Made by a program: the position numbers and the translations under genes. A model generated the notes under the pieces. That model saw nothing but the letters and a program-made list of their open reading frames with translations, was not told the DNA's origin and made no database searches. This document shows, piece after piece, positions 1-8,002 of a stretch of 64,000 nucleotides of DNA (its first letter is position 1; each line of letters opens with the position of its first letter). The stretch covers positions 1 through 64,000 of the forward strand of contig NZ_JAJAYI010000061.1 in NCBI RefSeq assembly GCF_026786305.1, given 5' to 3'. The DNA comes from Cryobacterium sp. (GTDB taxonomy: Bacteria; Actinomycetota; Actinomycetes; Actinomycetales; Microbacteriaceae).

Positions 1-46
1 AGCTTGTCGAGACCATATCGTGCACGGATTATGGTCTCGACAAGCT
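1..46. repeat. Perfect inverted repeat, REP-like
   Basis: Two 16-base arms, AGCTTGTCGAGACCAT at 1-16 and its exact reverse complement at 31-46, flank a 14-base loop. The core words (TCGAGACC, GGTCTCGACAAGCTCGACCAA) resemble the elements near 15.8 kb and 37.6 kb, so this looks like one member of a dispersed REP-like family. It may also serve as a hairpin at the 3' end of the adjacent leftward gene. Confidence 0.75.
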
Positions 47-50
47 CGAC

Positions 51-90
51 CAACGAACAACGAACAACGAACAACGAACAACGAACAACG
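51..90. repeat. Tandem 7-bp repeat (CAACGAA)
   Basis: Five complete copies of CAACGAA plus a partial sixth run directly on from the inverted repeat at 1-46. The unit overlaps the CGACCAACGA edge of the REP-like element, so it probably arose by slippage at that edge. It lies just downstream of the stop of the permease gene and is non-coding. Confidence 0.85.
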
Positions 91-101
91 TATCTCGACG
101 G

Positions 102-1097
102 TTAGCCGACGTGGCCGGGGCGACGCCACCGCACGGCGGCGATGACCACGGCCACGAGGGCGAGCGCGGTGCCGGCAATCGTCGTCACGCCGAGCGGATG
201 CCCGGCCGACGGTGCGAGCAGATCCAGCGCGAGGGCGCAGACCAGCTGGCCGGCCACGATGCACAGGCCGAGCATGAGCACCCCGGTGGTGCGCACGACG
301 AGAGCGGCCCCGGCGATGAAGATGCAGCCGATCAGTCCGCCGGTGTAGAGCCACGGGTTGGCCGGCAAATCGAGCGCAAATCCGACCACCAGGCCGTTCA
401 CGACCGCGGCGAGCACGAGGGCGATGGTGCCGGGGAGAAAGTTCAGAAAGGTCGCCGTGAGGGCGCTCTGCGCGGTGACCCGCACCTGACCGTTGACGGC
501 CTGCTGCCAGCCCTGGCCGATGCCGGCGATCAGCGGTAGCGCGAGCAACCAGAGCGCACCGCTGCCGTGCAATTCGCCGCTCACCGTGAACCCGACGGCG
601 ACCAGGGCGAGCAGGGCGCCGACGATCTTGGACGCGTGCAGCGGACGCCGACCACCCGGGCCGATGCCGAAGCGGTCCATGAGCACGCCGCTCACGGTCT
701 GGCCGGCCACGACGGCGACGGTGAACAGGGCAATGCCCAGCGGCGCGGCGACGAGGCCCTGCGACAGCACGAAGAGGGCACCGGCCAGGCCGCCGAACAG
801 GTGCCACCACGACAGGCTTTTCGCCGAGACCGCGCGCGCGACGAGTTGTAGGCCGCGGCGTCCGCGGCGGAACACGATGAGGCCGAGGCTGAGAATGACC
901 AGGCCGGTACCGAAGGAGATGACGGCGGCGGTGAATCCGTTGCCGATTTGATGCCCGAGTTCGCCGTTCACCCGGGATTGCACGGCGTACAGCGCACCGA
1001 TCAGCACCGAGAAGACGAGTGCAAGCCAGACCGGCACAGCGGATGCTGCGGGCGCGGCCGAGGCATCCATTCGGGTTTGTGCGCGCGTCTGGGTCAC
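102..1097 (-). CDS. DMT superfamily permease, YdcZ/DUF606 type
   Basis: A protein of 331 residues with about ten hydrophobic segments in two similar halves. Each half begins with a small-residue and Gln/Asn-rich motif (AVQSRVNGELG near residue 40, GIGQGWQQAVNGQV near residue 195), which is typical of two-domain YdcZ/DUF606 proteins of the drug/metabolite transporter superfamily. These are inner-membrane permeases whose substrates are mostly unknown. The predicted start is GTG; an ATG nine codons further in is an equally good choice because neither has a clear ribosome site. The gene is monocistronic and lies downstream of, and on the same strand as, the ABC-F gene, separated by a GGGCCC-rich repeat. 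Confidence 0.8.
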   Translation of the reverse strand: MTQTRAQTRMDASAAPAASAVPVWLALVFSVLIGALYAVQSRVNGELGHQIGNGFTAAVISFGTGLVILSLGLIVFRRGRRGLQLVARAVSAKSLSWWHLFGGLAGALFVLSQGLVAAPLGIALFTVAVVAGQTVSGVLMDRFGIGPGGRRPLHASKIVGALLALVAVGFTVSGELHGSGALWLLALPLIAGIGQGWQQAVNGQVRVTAQSALTATFLNFLPGTIALVLAAVVNGLVVGFALDLPANPWLYTGGLIGCIFIAGAALVVRTTGVLMLGLCIVAGQLVCALALDLLAPSAGHPLGVTTIAGTALALVAVVIAAVRWRRPGHVG

Positions 1098-1179
1098 GTG
1101 GCAATACTACGAGACGGAGGCCGGAGGGCGAGACGAGGGCGGCCACACAGGGCGGCCACATAGGGCCGATCTCGCCGCG

Positions 1180-1260
1180 GGCCCACCTCCGGGCACTGGT
1201 TCCATGATGGCCCCATGATCTAATCCGGGCCCACGTTCCGGGCCCGGGCCCGGAACGTGA
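1180..1260 (-). repeat. GGGCCC-rich palindromic element, copy 1
   Basis: A cluster of GGGCCC/CCCGGG palindromes, including a perfect palindrome around GTTCCGGGCCCGGGCCCGGAAC, begins about 25 bases after the stop codon of the leftward ABC-F gene. The word TGATCTAA between two GGGCCC blocks is shared with the copy near 17.3 kb. Read on the gene strand it can form a very stable hairpin and may act as a terminator or 3' stabiliser. Confidence 0.7.
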
Positions 1261-1285
1261 AACGGAGGCCGGCGCAGCGGGCGGG

Positions 1286-2881
1286 CTAGGCTGCGCGCAC
1301 CTCGATCTCGCCGGGAGCGGCGCCGTCACTGCCGAAGACGAGGTGGCGATTGGCGATCTTGTCGGTGAAGAACCGGTCGTGGCTGACGACCACGACGGCG
1401 CCGGGAAAGTGCACGAGGGCGCGTTCCATCACCTGGGTGCTCGACATGTCGAGGTGGTTGGTCGGTTCGTCGAGCAGCAGCACCGAGGCACCGGAGAGCA
1501 GGCACTGGGCCATGGCGACGCGGGCGCGCTGCCCGCCCGAGAGGGTGCCGATCTTCTGCTTGAGGTCGGCCTCGCTGAACTGGAACATGGTCAGAAAGCG
1601 GTTGACCGACTTCTTCGTCGCGGTGAGGGCCAGGCTGCCGGGCATGGCGTTGACGGCATGACTGACCGTATCGCTCTCGTCGAGTTCGGCGAGAATCTGG
1701 TTGTACGAGACGACGCCGGCGCCGCTGGCCCAGGCGACGTCGCCGTGGTCGGCCGTTTCCTCGCCGGTGAGTACGCGCAGCAGGGTGGTTTTGCCGCTGC
1801 CGTTACTGCCGAGCACGACGATGCGGTTGCCACGGTGCACCTCAAAGCTGAGGTTCTCGAACAACAGCTTGTTGCCGTAGCTCTTGGCGAGGCCGTCCAC
1901 CCGGCAGAGTACGTCTTTGACGTGCAGATTGCCGTAGATCTCGGTGATGATCTGGTCGACCGGGCGCGGCGTGCGCGACTTCTTGATGTGCGCGAGCTGG
2001 TTGTCGAGCTGGCGGCTCTTCGCTTTGGCGGCTTCGCGGCGGTCGGAGATGCCCTCGGCCTCAAAGGCGAGTAGCTCGGATTCGTGGACGAACTGGGCCT
2101 CGAGGGTTTTGAGTCGAAACTGCTTCTGCACGATGTACTCGCCGAAGTTGCCGGGGTATTCGTGCAGGTGAAAGTTCTCGACCTCGATGATGCGGGTGAC
2201 GACGGCGTCGAGAAATTTGCGGTCGTGCGAGACAACGATGGCGGCACCCTTGAAGCTCTTGAACCAGGCTTCGAGCCACTCAACACCGGCCACGTCGAGG
2301 TAGTTCGTGGGCTCGTCGAGCAGCAGCACGTCGGGGGCTTCGAGCACGATCTTGGCCAGGGCGGCACGGTTGCGCCAGCCGCCGGAAAGCTCGTCGATGG
2401 CGCAGACGCGGTGCGCCTCGTTGAACCCGAGGGTGGTCAGCGCGGTGTCGATGTGGCGCTTGTAGTCCCAGCCGTCCAGGCGGTCCATCTCCTCGAACAG
2501 CTCGCCCTGGCGGGTGATCAGCCGGTCGAGTTCGGCGCTGGCCGAGGAATCGAGGGCGATCGCCGCGTCGATCCCGGCGAGTTCGGCCTCGGCCGCTTTC
2601 ACGGCCACGAACAGTTCGTCGAGCACCTCGGTGATGGTCTGCTCGCCATTGAGCTCGGAGAACTGGGAGAAATAGCCCACGGTGACGCCCTCCTCGAGGG
2701 TGACCTCGCCGGTGTCGGGCGAGACCTGGTCGAGGATCAGCTTGAGAATGGTGGACTTGCCGGAGCCGTTCTTGCCGATCAGGCCGACCCGGTCACCGGG
2801 TTCGAGGCGAAAGAACGCTTCGCGCAGAATCTGCGTGTTCTCAAAGCAAATACTGACGTCGTCCAGCCGGATCAGGCTCAT
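1286..2881 (-). CDS. ABC-F family ATPase (ribosome-associated)
   Basis: A 531-residue soluble protein with two ABC ATPase domains and no membrane segments. The first domain has Walker A GKNGSGKST (about 36-44), signature LSGGW and LLLDEPTN; the second has GSNGSGKTT, LSGGQRAR and LLLDEPTNHLD. The domains are joined by a charged linker as in ABC-F factors (EttA/Uup/Vga type), which act on ribosomes rather than in transport. I place the start at the ATG of MSLIRLDD because AGAGGAAAC lies just upstream; an in-frame start 18 codons earlier gives an Arg-rich leader unlike the family. A role in translation quality control or antibiotic resistance cannot be told apart here. A tRNA gene lies immediately upstream on the same strand. 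Confidence 0.9.
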   Translation of the reverse strand: MSLIRLDDVSICFENTQILREAFFRLEPGDRVGLIGKNGSGKSTILKLILDQVSPDTGEVTLEEGVTVGYFSQFSELNGEQTITEVLDELFVAVKAAEAELAGIDAAIALDSSASAELDRLITRQGELFEEMDRLDGWDYKRHIDTALTTLGFNEAHRVCAIDELSGGWRNRAALAKIVLEAPDVLLLDEPTNYLDVAGVEWLEAWFKSFKGAAIVVSHDRKFLDAVVTRIIEVENFHLHEYPGNFGEYIVQKQFRLKTLEAQFVHESELLAFEAEGISDRREAAKAKSRQLDNQLAHIKKSRTPRPVDQIITEIYGNLHVKDVLCRVDGLAKSYGNKLLFENLSFEVHRGNRIVVLGSNGSGKTTLLRVLTGEETADHGDVAWASGAGVVSYNQILAELDESDTVSHAVNAMPGSLALTATKKSVNRFLTMFQFSEADLKQKIGTLSGGQRARVAMAQCLLSGASVLLLDEPTNHLDMSSTQVMERALVHFPGAVVVVSHDRFFTDKIANRHLVFGSDGAAPGEIEVRAA

Positions 2882-2960
2882 GCGCGTTTCCTCTCGGAGG
2901 TGCCGGCGCCGAGCTGCGCTAGAAGACCCCGGCATCCCAGTCGGGAGCAGGGGGTCACAG

Positions 2961-3033
2961 GGCCGGCCACGGGACTTGAACCCGTAACCCCCACTTTACA
3001 AGAGTGGTGCGCTACCAATTGCGCCAGGCCGGC
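2961..3033 (-). tRNA. tRNA-Thr (anticodon TGT)
   Basis: The minus strand folds as a full cloverleaf: acceptor GCCGGCC/GGCCGGC, D stem GCGC/GCGC with loop AATTGGTA, anticodon stem CCACT/AGTGG with loop CTTGTAA (anticodon TGT, reading ACA), and T arm ACGGG-TTCAAGT-CCCGT. No 3' CCA is encoded, which is usual in actinobacteria. The discriminator base reads as C, which is unusual for tRNA-Thr. It lies between the thioredoxin-fold gene and the ABC-F gene. Confidence 0.95.
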
Positions 3034-3151
3034 ATGAGGCATGGGCCTCAAGGAACCATCCTAAATGATTTCAGCGCCGCCACGGGCACCGCCGAAGCGG
3101 CTGCGCGCGGCGCGCGCCGGCGCATCCGCTTGACGGAACGAACGGCTAAAG

Positions 3152-4072
3152 CTACCCGCCCGGCGTCGGGGTGGGCGTCGGCGTCGGCGTCGAGGTGGAG
3201 TAGGTCTCGCCAAGGGCCTGCTGCACGAAGGACGCGAATTCCTTCGGGTCCTTGAGTGAGCCGGTGTACGGCTTGCCATTGACCAGGATGGTGGGGGTTC
3301 CGATGATGGACTTCATCGAGGAGTTGGGGATGGGGCCGTCGAGCGAGCGATCGGTCGCCGACTTGACCCACGACTCGTAGGTGCCGTCGTCGATGCAGGA
3401 ATTGATGCTGGACACCGCCGTGCTCACGCCCGAACCCTTGGCGACGGCCTTGAGCTCCGCGTTGCTGCGGCCGGGCGAGGTTTCTTTCGGCTGGTCGACG
3501 AACAGCGCGGAGCTGAAGGCGAAGAAATCGTCGGGCGAGTAGTTGGCGACGCAGGCTGCCGCGTTCGCCGCCCGCAGGGAGTACCTGGTGCCAGCGGATT
3601 TGCTCGTGAGAATCGCCACCGGGTGAATTTCGACGGTCGCCGCGCCGGAGTCGACCCATTGGGCGATCTGCTCGGTATTGGCGCCTTCGAAGTCGCCGCA
3701 GAGCGGGCACAGATAGTCGACGTAGATGCGAATGTTCGCGACGGCGCCGGTGGGATCCGGTTTGGACGGCCGGGGCTTGGCATCGGGATCCAACGCGGGT
3801 GTCAGGGCCGTGACCATGCCCTCGCCGATCAGCGCACCGTCACTGGCCATGTTTTTGGGGCCGGGACCGGCCGGTTTGATCGAATTCACGATGATGACGG
3901 CGACCAGCACGACGATGGCGATTGCGGCGATGCCGATGCCGCCCTGCAGAAAGACCCTGTTGCGGCGGTCCTTCTTCTTCTGACTGACCCGAAGCTGTTT
4001 CGCCTTCACCCGGGCGGCGTCACGCCGGCGGTTCTTTGAGGGACTGCTGTCGCTTGGTCCGCCAATAGTCAT
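3152..4072 (-). CDS. Membrane-anchored DsbA-like thioredoxin-fold protein
   Basis: A 306-residue protein with a basic cytoplasmic head rich in Lys/Arg (1-40), one membrane span (about 44-65), a linker, then a DsbA/DSBA-oxidoreductase-type domain with the dithiol motif CPLC at C122-C125 after IRIYVDYL. A cis-Pro region (TPTILVNG) follows near the C-terminus, and the tail is a run of Thr-Pro repeats. It should face outside and handle thiol-disulfide exchange of exported proteins. I use the ATG of MTIGGPSD because the upstream in-frame extension has no charge or motif pattern of a real N-terminus. It diverges from the ABC ATPase gene to its right. Its partner (for example a VKOR or CcdA) is not in the window. 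Confidence 0.85.
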   Translation of the reverse strand: MTIGGPSDSSPSKNRRRDAARVKAKQLRVSQKKKDRRNRVFLQGGIGIAAIAIVVLVAVIIVNSIKPAGPGPKNMASDGALIGEGMVTALTPALDPDAKPRPSKPDPTGAVANIRIYVDYLCPLCGDFEGANTEQIAQWVDSGAATVEIHPVAILTSKSAGTRYSLRAANAAACVANYSPDDFFAFSSALFVDQPKETSPGRSNAELKAVAKGSGVSTAVSSINSCIDDGTYESWVKSATDRSLDGPIPNSSMKSIIGTPTILVNGKPYTGSLKDPKEFASFVQQALGETYSTSTPTPTPTPTPGG

Positions 4073-4299
4073 AGAGGATCGCTTTCGAGAAGTAGGGGCG
4101 CGCTTGGACGCACCTGTCGAATAGTAGATGCCCTGACTGGGAAACGACCAAACGGGGAGCCGACCTCGAAAATCTGAGCCGCGGCATCCGTCGTGTAATA
4201 ATGAGATGTATGCGTGCTGACTTCGGTCGACACGCGGCGAACAAATACTATTCACAACGGATCGTCCGGCACGTTCCTGCCGGTGAAGGAGTAATAATC

Positions 4300-5397
4300 A
4301 TGGCTTCCGTGACCTTTGACAAAGCAACCCGGCTCTACCCGGGTTCCACCCGACCGGCTGTTGACCAGCTCGACCTGCAGGTCGCCGATGGCGAATTCCT
4401 GGTTCTGGTCGGCCCGTCCGGCTGCGGCAAGTCCACCTCGTTGCGTATGCTCGCCGGCCTCGAAGAAGTCAACGATGGCGACATTCTCATCGGTGAGCGC
4501 AATGTGACCGATGTTCCGCCCAAAGACCGCGACATCGCGATGGTCTTTCAGAACTACGCGCTGTACCCGCACATGACCGTCGCCGAGAACATGGGCTTCG
4601 CGCTTAAAATCGCCGGTATCAACAAGGATGAGCGCGCCGTCCGCGTGCTCGAAGCCGCCAAGCTGCTCGACCTGGAGCCGTACCTCAGCCGCAAGCCGAA
4701 GGCGCTCTCCGGTGGCCAGCGGCAGCGCGTCGCCATGGGCCGCGCGATCGTGCGCCAGCCGCAGGTGTTCCTGATGGACGAGCCGCTCTCCAACCTCGAC
4801 GCCAAGCTGCGCGTGCAGACGCGTACGCAGATCGCCAGCTTGCAGCGTCGTCTCGGCGTCACGACCGTCTATGTCACCCACGACCAGACCGAGGCGCTCA
4901 CCATGGGTGACCGGATTGCGGTGCTGAAGGACGGCATCCTGCAGCAGGTCGGTTCGCCGCGCGACCTGTACGCGAAGCCGCAGAACGTGTTCGTGGCCGG
5001 CTTCATCGGCAGCCCCGCGATGAACCTGTTCCTCGCGGACACCGTCGACGGCGGCATCAAGTTCGGCACCGCGATCGTTCCGGTGCAGCGCGAGACGCTC
5101 GCCAGCTCGACCGGCAAGAAGGTCACCGTGGGTATTCGCCCGGAGGACATCCAAATGTCGTCCACAGCCGGCGAGGGCCTGCAGATTGAGGTCGACCTCG
5201 TCGAAGAACTCGGCGCCGACGGCTACCTCTACGGTCACTCCACGATCGAGGGCAAGCGTACCGACATCGTCGCTCGCGTCGACGGCCGCTCGCACCCGAA
5301 CGCTGGTGAGACGGTGTACCTCACGGCCACACCGAACCACCTGCACGTGTTCGACGCCGAAAGCGGCCTCCGCCTCGGCGGCGCCGTCACCGACTGA
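4300..5397 (+). CDS. ugpC: Sugar ABC transporter ATPase, UgpC/MsmX type
   Basis: A 365-residue ATPase with Walker [10 protein letters not shown] (38-46), Q-loop FQNYALYPHMT, signature LSGGQRQR, Walker B/D-loop LMDEPLSNLDAKLR, H-loop VTHDQ, and a C-terminal TOBE regulatory region. This is the architecture of the shared ATPase that energises several carbohydrate or glycerol-3-phosphate importers (UgpC/MsmX/MalK group). No permease or binding-protein genes are adjacent, which fits an orphan ATPase serving several transporters. The start at 4300 is set by GAAGGAG eight bases upstream; an upstream in-frame ATG lacks a ribosome site. A strong intrinsic terminator follows the stop. The symbol reflects family usage, not a proven substrate. 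Confidence 0.88.
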   Translation: MASVTFDKATRLYPGSTRPAVDQLDLQVADGEFLVLVGPSGCGKSTSLRMLAGLEEVNDGDILIGERNVTDVPPKDRDIAMVFQNYALYPHMTVAENMGFALKIAGINKDERAVRVLEAAKLLDLEPYLSRKPKALSGGQRQRVAMGRAIVRQPQVFLMDEPLSNLDAKLRVQTRTQIASLQRRLGVTTVYVTHDQTEALTMGDRIAVLKDGILQQVGSPRDLYAKPQNVFVAGFIGSPAMNLFLADTVDGGIKFGTAIVPVQRETLASSTGKKVTVGIRPEDIQMSSTAGEGLQIEVDLVEELGADGYLYGHSTIEGKRTDIVARVDGRSHPNAGETVYLTATPNHLHVFDAESGLRLGGAVTD

Positions 5398-5407
5398 TCG
5401 GTTCTGG

Positions 5408-5446
5408 AACGGCTGGAGGGAGTTCGCTCCTTCCAGCCGTTTTTTC
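5408..5446 (+). terminator. Rho-independent terminator after ugpC
   Basis: A GC-rich stem of about 15 bp (AACGGCTGGAGGGAG with GCTCCTTCCAGCCGTT) and a three-to-four-base loop are followed by six T residues. It begins 11 bases after the ATPase stop and ends before the next gene. Confidence 0.9.
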
Positions 5447-5464
5447 GTAAGTTAGGGTCAAATA

Positions 5465-6775
5465 ATGAGCGGTTCCCTCAATATCATCTCGGCCACGGCC
5501 GACCCTGCCCTGCTCGACCTGCCGTGGCAGCTGCCCCTCGACGCCTGGCCGAATGAGAACATCGCCTCGCTGCCCAAGGGCATCTCGCGGCACCTCGTGC
5601 GGTTCGCCCACCTGAGCGGGCGGGTGGTCGCCATCAAGGAGACCACGAGCGAAATGGCCAAGCGCGAGTATGACATGCTGCGCACACTCGCCAACCTCGA
5701 GATCCCCTGCGTCGAGCCGGTCGCCGTCATCACCAACAGAACGGATGCCGACCTCGAGCCGCTCAATTCGGTTCTGGTCACGCGTCACCTCAAGTTCTCA
5801 CTCCCCTACCGTGCCCTGTATTCGCACGCCCTTCGACCGGATACCGCCACCCGGCTGGTCGATGCCCTCGCCGTACTCCTCGTGCGCGTGCACATGATCG
5901 GGTTCTTCTGGGGCGATGTTTCGCTCTCGAATACCCTGTTTCGGCGCGACGCCGGCGCGTTCGCCGCCTATCTCGTCGATGCCGAAACGGGGCAGTTGTA
6001 CTCGGGCGGACTCTCGAATGGTCAACGTGAGAATGATCTCGAGATTGCCCGGGTGAACATCGCCGGCGAGCTCATGGATTTGGAGGCCGGCGGCCGCGTG
6101 GCCGACGAGCTCGACCCGATCCGGGTCAGCAACGGGATCGTCGCCGCATACCGACTGCTCTGGACGGAGCTCACCGGCTCGGAATCGTTCTCCAACTCCG
6201 AGCGCTGGCGCATCACGCAGCGCGTGCAACGCCTGAACGACCTCGGTTTCGACATCGAGGAACTCGCCATCAAGACCGACAGCGCCGGTTCGAGCGTTCG
6301 GATTCAGCCGAAAGTCGTTGACGCCGGGCACCATCAGCGTCGACTGCTGCGTCTGACCGGGCTCGACGCCGAAGAGAATCAGGCCCGCCGCCTGTTGAAC
6401 GACCTCGACTCCTACCGGGCCGCCTACGGCGACCCCGGTGCCGACGAGGAGATGGTCGCGCACGAGTGGCTCGTTCGGGTGTTCGAGCCGGTGGTGCGGG
6501 CGATTCCCGAGGAGCTGCGGGGCAAGCTCGAGCGGGCTCAGGTGTTTCACCAGCTGCTCGATCACCGCTGGTTCATGGCGCAGAACCAGTCGCGGGATAT
6601 TCCGTTGGCCGAGGCGGTGACGTCGTACGTGCAGGATGTGCTGCGGTACCGCCGCGACGAGGCGACCGTGATCGACCCGCTCACCGGCACCATCACGCTA
6701 CCCATTCGCACGCCGCGGGGCGACGACGCGTCCACTCAACCCGGCGACGCCGACGACTGGATGCAGAAGGTCTAG
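5465..6775 (+). CDS. DUF4032 protein, kinase-like fold
   Basis: A 436-residue cytosolic protein. The N-terminal half has kinase-like features of the DUF4032/lipopolysaccharide-kinase-like group: a Lys in VVAIKET (about 62), ALLVRVHMIGFFWGDVSLSNTLF resembling a catalytic loop with HxxGFxxxDxxxxN, and YLVDAETG resembling the metal-binding motif. The C-terminal half (about 250-420) is the DUF4032-type helical region. The substrate is unknown and enzymatic activity is inferred from fold only. The gene stands alone between a terminator and a GGGCCC repeat, convergent with rlmB. Confidence 0.8.
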   Translation: MSGSLNIISATADPALLDLPWQLPLDAWPNENIASLPKGISRHLVRFAHLSGRVVAIKETTSEMAKREYDMLRTLANLEIPCVEPVAVITNRTDADLEPLNSVLVTRHLKFSLPYRALYSHALRPDTATRLVDALAVLLVRVHMIGFFWGDVSLSNTLFRRDAGAFAAYLVDAETGQLYSGGLSNGQRENDLEIARVNIAGELMDLEAGGRVADELDPIRVSNGIVAAYRLLWTELTGSESFSNSERWRITQRVQRLNDLGFDIEELAIKTDSAGSSVRIQPKVVDAGHHQRRLLRLTGLDAEENQARRLLNDLDSYRAAYGDPGADEEMVAHEWLVRVFEPVVRAIPEELRGKLERAQVFHQLLDHRWFMAQNQSRDIPLAEAVTSYVQDVLRYRRDEATVIDPLTGTITLPIRTPRGDDASTQPGDADDWMQKV

Positions 6776-6784
6776 CGCTCCCCT

Positions 6785-6840
6785 CCTCTCGTGTTGTCCG
6801 GGCCCGGGCCTCTCGTGTTGTCCGGGCCCGGGCCCGGTGC
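6785..6840. repeat. GGGCCC-rich element, copy 2, with 24-bp duplication
   Basis: A 24-base unit (CCTCTCGTGTTGTCCGGGCC and on) occurs twice in tandem at 6785-6808 and 6809-6832, the second running into a longer GGGCCCGGGCCCGG palindrome. It sits between the convergent stops of the DUF4032 gene and rlmB, so it may form a 3' hairpin for both. Confidence 0.75.
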
Positions 6841-6856
6841 ACAGAGAGGGGAGGGG

Positions 6857-8002
6857 CTAGTGCTTGGCTTTCTTGATTTGGGCACGGAGACGAGCCACCT
6901 CGTAGAGGGTGACGCCGACGGCGATTCCGGCATTGAGCGACTCGGTCGCGGCGCTGATCGGAATCGAGACGATCGCGTCGCAGGTCTCGGTGACGAGGCG
7001 GGACAGGCCCTTGCCCTCGCTGCCGACGACGATCACGATCGGACGCTCGGCGAAGCCGATGCCGAGGTCGGGCAGAAAGATATCGCCGCCGCCGTCGAGA
7101 CCGAGCACAAACACCCCCTGCGCCTTGAGCGCCTTCAACGTCTGGGTGAGGTTGCTCGCCATGGCGACGGGTGTGCGTGCCGCGGCGCCGGCGCTGGTCT
7201 TCCAGGCGGAGGCGGTCACGCCGACCGAACGACGCTGCGGCACGATGATTCCGTGGCCACCGAACGCAGCGGTCGAGCGGATGATCGCACCCAGGTTGCG
7301 CGGGTCGGTGATGCCATCGAGAGCCACGAACAGCGGCTTGTGGCCGCGGCTGATGGTGAGTTCGAGCAGCTCCATCGGGTGCGCATACTCGTAGGCGGGA
7401 ACCTTGAGCGCGAGACCCTGGTGCACGGCGTCGCGACCGGCGAGACGGTCCAGCTCGGGGCGCATGACCTCGAGAATGGGGATGTTGCGGCTCGTCGCCA
7501 TCAACAGCACCTCCTTGACCCGCTCATCCATTTCGATGCGCGCGGCAATGTAGAGGGTCAGCGCGGGAATCTTCGCGCGCAGCGCCTCGAGCACCGAGTT
7601 GCGCCCGGTGACAATCTCGTGCTCGTCGATCTGCTTGGCCCGGCGCGTCGAGGATCCGCCGCCGCCGGTGTTGCCGGTGCCGCGCTGGGGGGCACCCTGG
7701 GAGGCGCCACGGACGCCACCACGCGGGGTTCCGCCACGGGCTGCTCCGGCGGGGCCGCCGCGCGCGCCGCCACGGTTGCTCGTCGCATCCGCTGCGGGGC
7801 GCGAGTTGAAGCCGCCGGCCGCGGTGAAGCGCTCGGCGGCCGCCTTGCGCTTGCCGGCGGGGTGGTACGGACGGTCTTCGGCCTTCGGGGTGGGCTTTTT
7901 GCCCTCAAGCGCCTGCCGGCCCTGGCCGCCGGAGCCGACCTGGGCTCCGCGGCTGCCCTTGCGCACCGCTCCGGTGCGCGATTTGCGGTCTAAGTTCTTC
8001 AT
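6857..8002 (-). CDS. rlmB: 23S rRNA (guanosine-2'-O)-methyltransferase RlmB
   Basis: A 381-residue SpoU/TrmH-family methyltransferase. The conserved part begins near residue 135 with an L30e-like substrate-binding domain (EIVTGRNSVLEAL) and carries the three SpoU motifs: NLGAIIRSTAAFG, VVGSEGKGLS and IPISAATESLN. The enzyme 2'-O-methylates the peptidyl-transferase-loop guanosine of 23S rRNA (G2251 in E. coli) using AdoMet in a trefoil-knot fold. The first 130 residues are a basic Gly/Arg/Ala-rich disordered extension, common in actinobacterial RlmB and possibly RNA-binding. The ATG overlaps the cysS stop by one base (TGATG), so the two are translationally coupled. Confidence 0.93.
   Translation of the reverse strand: MKNLDRKSRTGAVRKGSRGAQVGSGGQGRQALEGKKPTPKAEDRPYHPAGKRKAAAERFTAAGGFNSRPAADATSNRGGARGGPAGAARGGTPRGGVRGASQGAPQRGTGNTGGGGSSTRRAKQIDEHEIVTGRNSVLEALRAKIPALTLYIAARIEMDERVKEVLLMATSRNIPILEVMRPELDRLAGRDAVHQGLALKVPAYEYAHPMELLELTISRGHKPLFVALDGITDPRNLGAIIRSTAAFGGHGIIVPQRRSVGVTASAWKTSAGAAARTPVAMASNLTQTLKALKAQGVFVLGLDGGGDIFLPDLGIGFAERPIVIVVGSEGKGLSRLVTETCDAIVSIPISAATESLNAGIAVGVTLYEVARLRAQIKKAKH

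Noticed and set aside
4252-5346. Long antisense reading frame (about 360 codons) opposite the ABC ATPase gene
   Set aside because: High GC makes long antisense frames common; it mirrors the codons of the real gene, has no ribosome site and no family features. Many similar frames (for example opposite pstB, ppk, mqo and DUF4012) were left out for the same reason.
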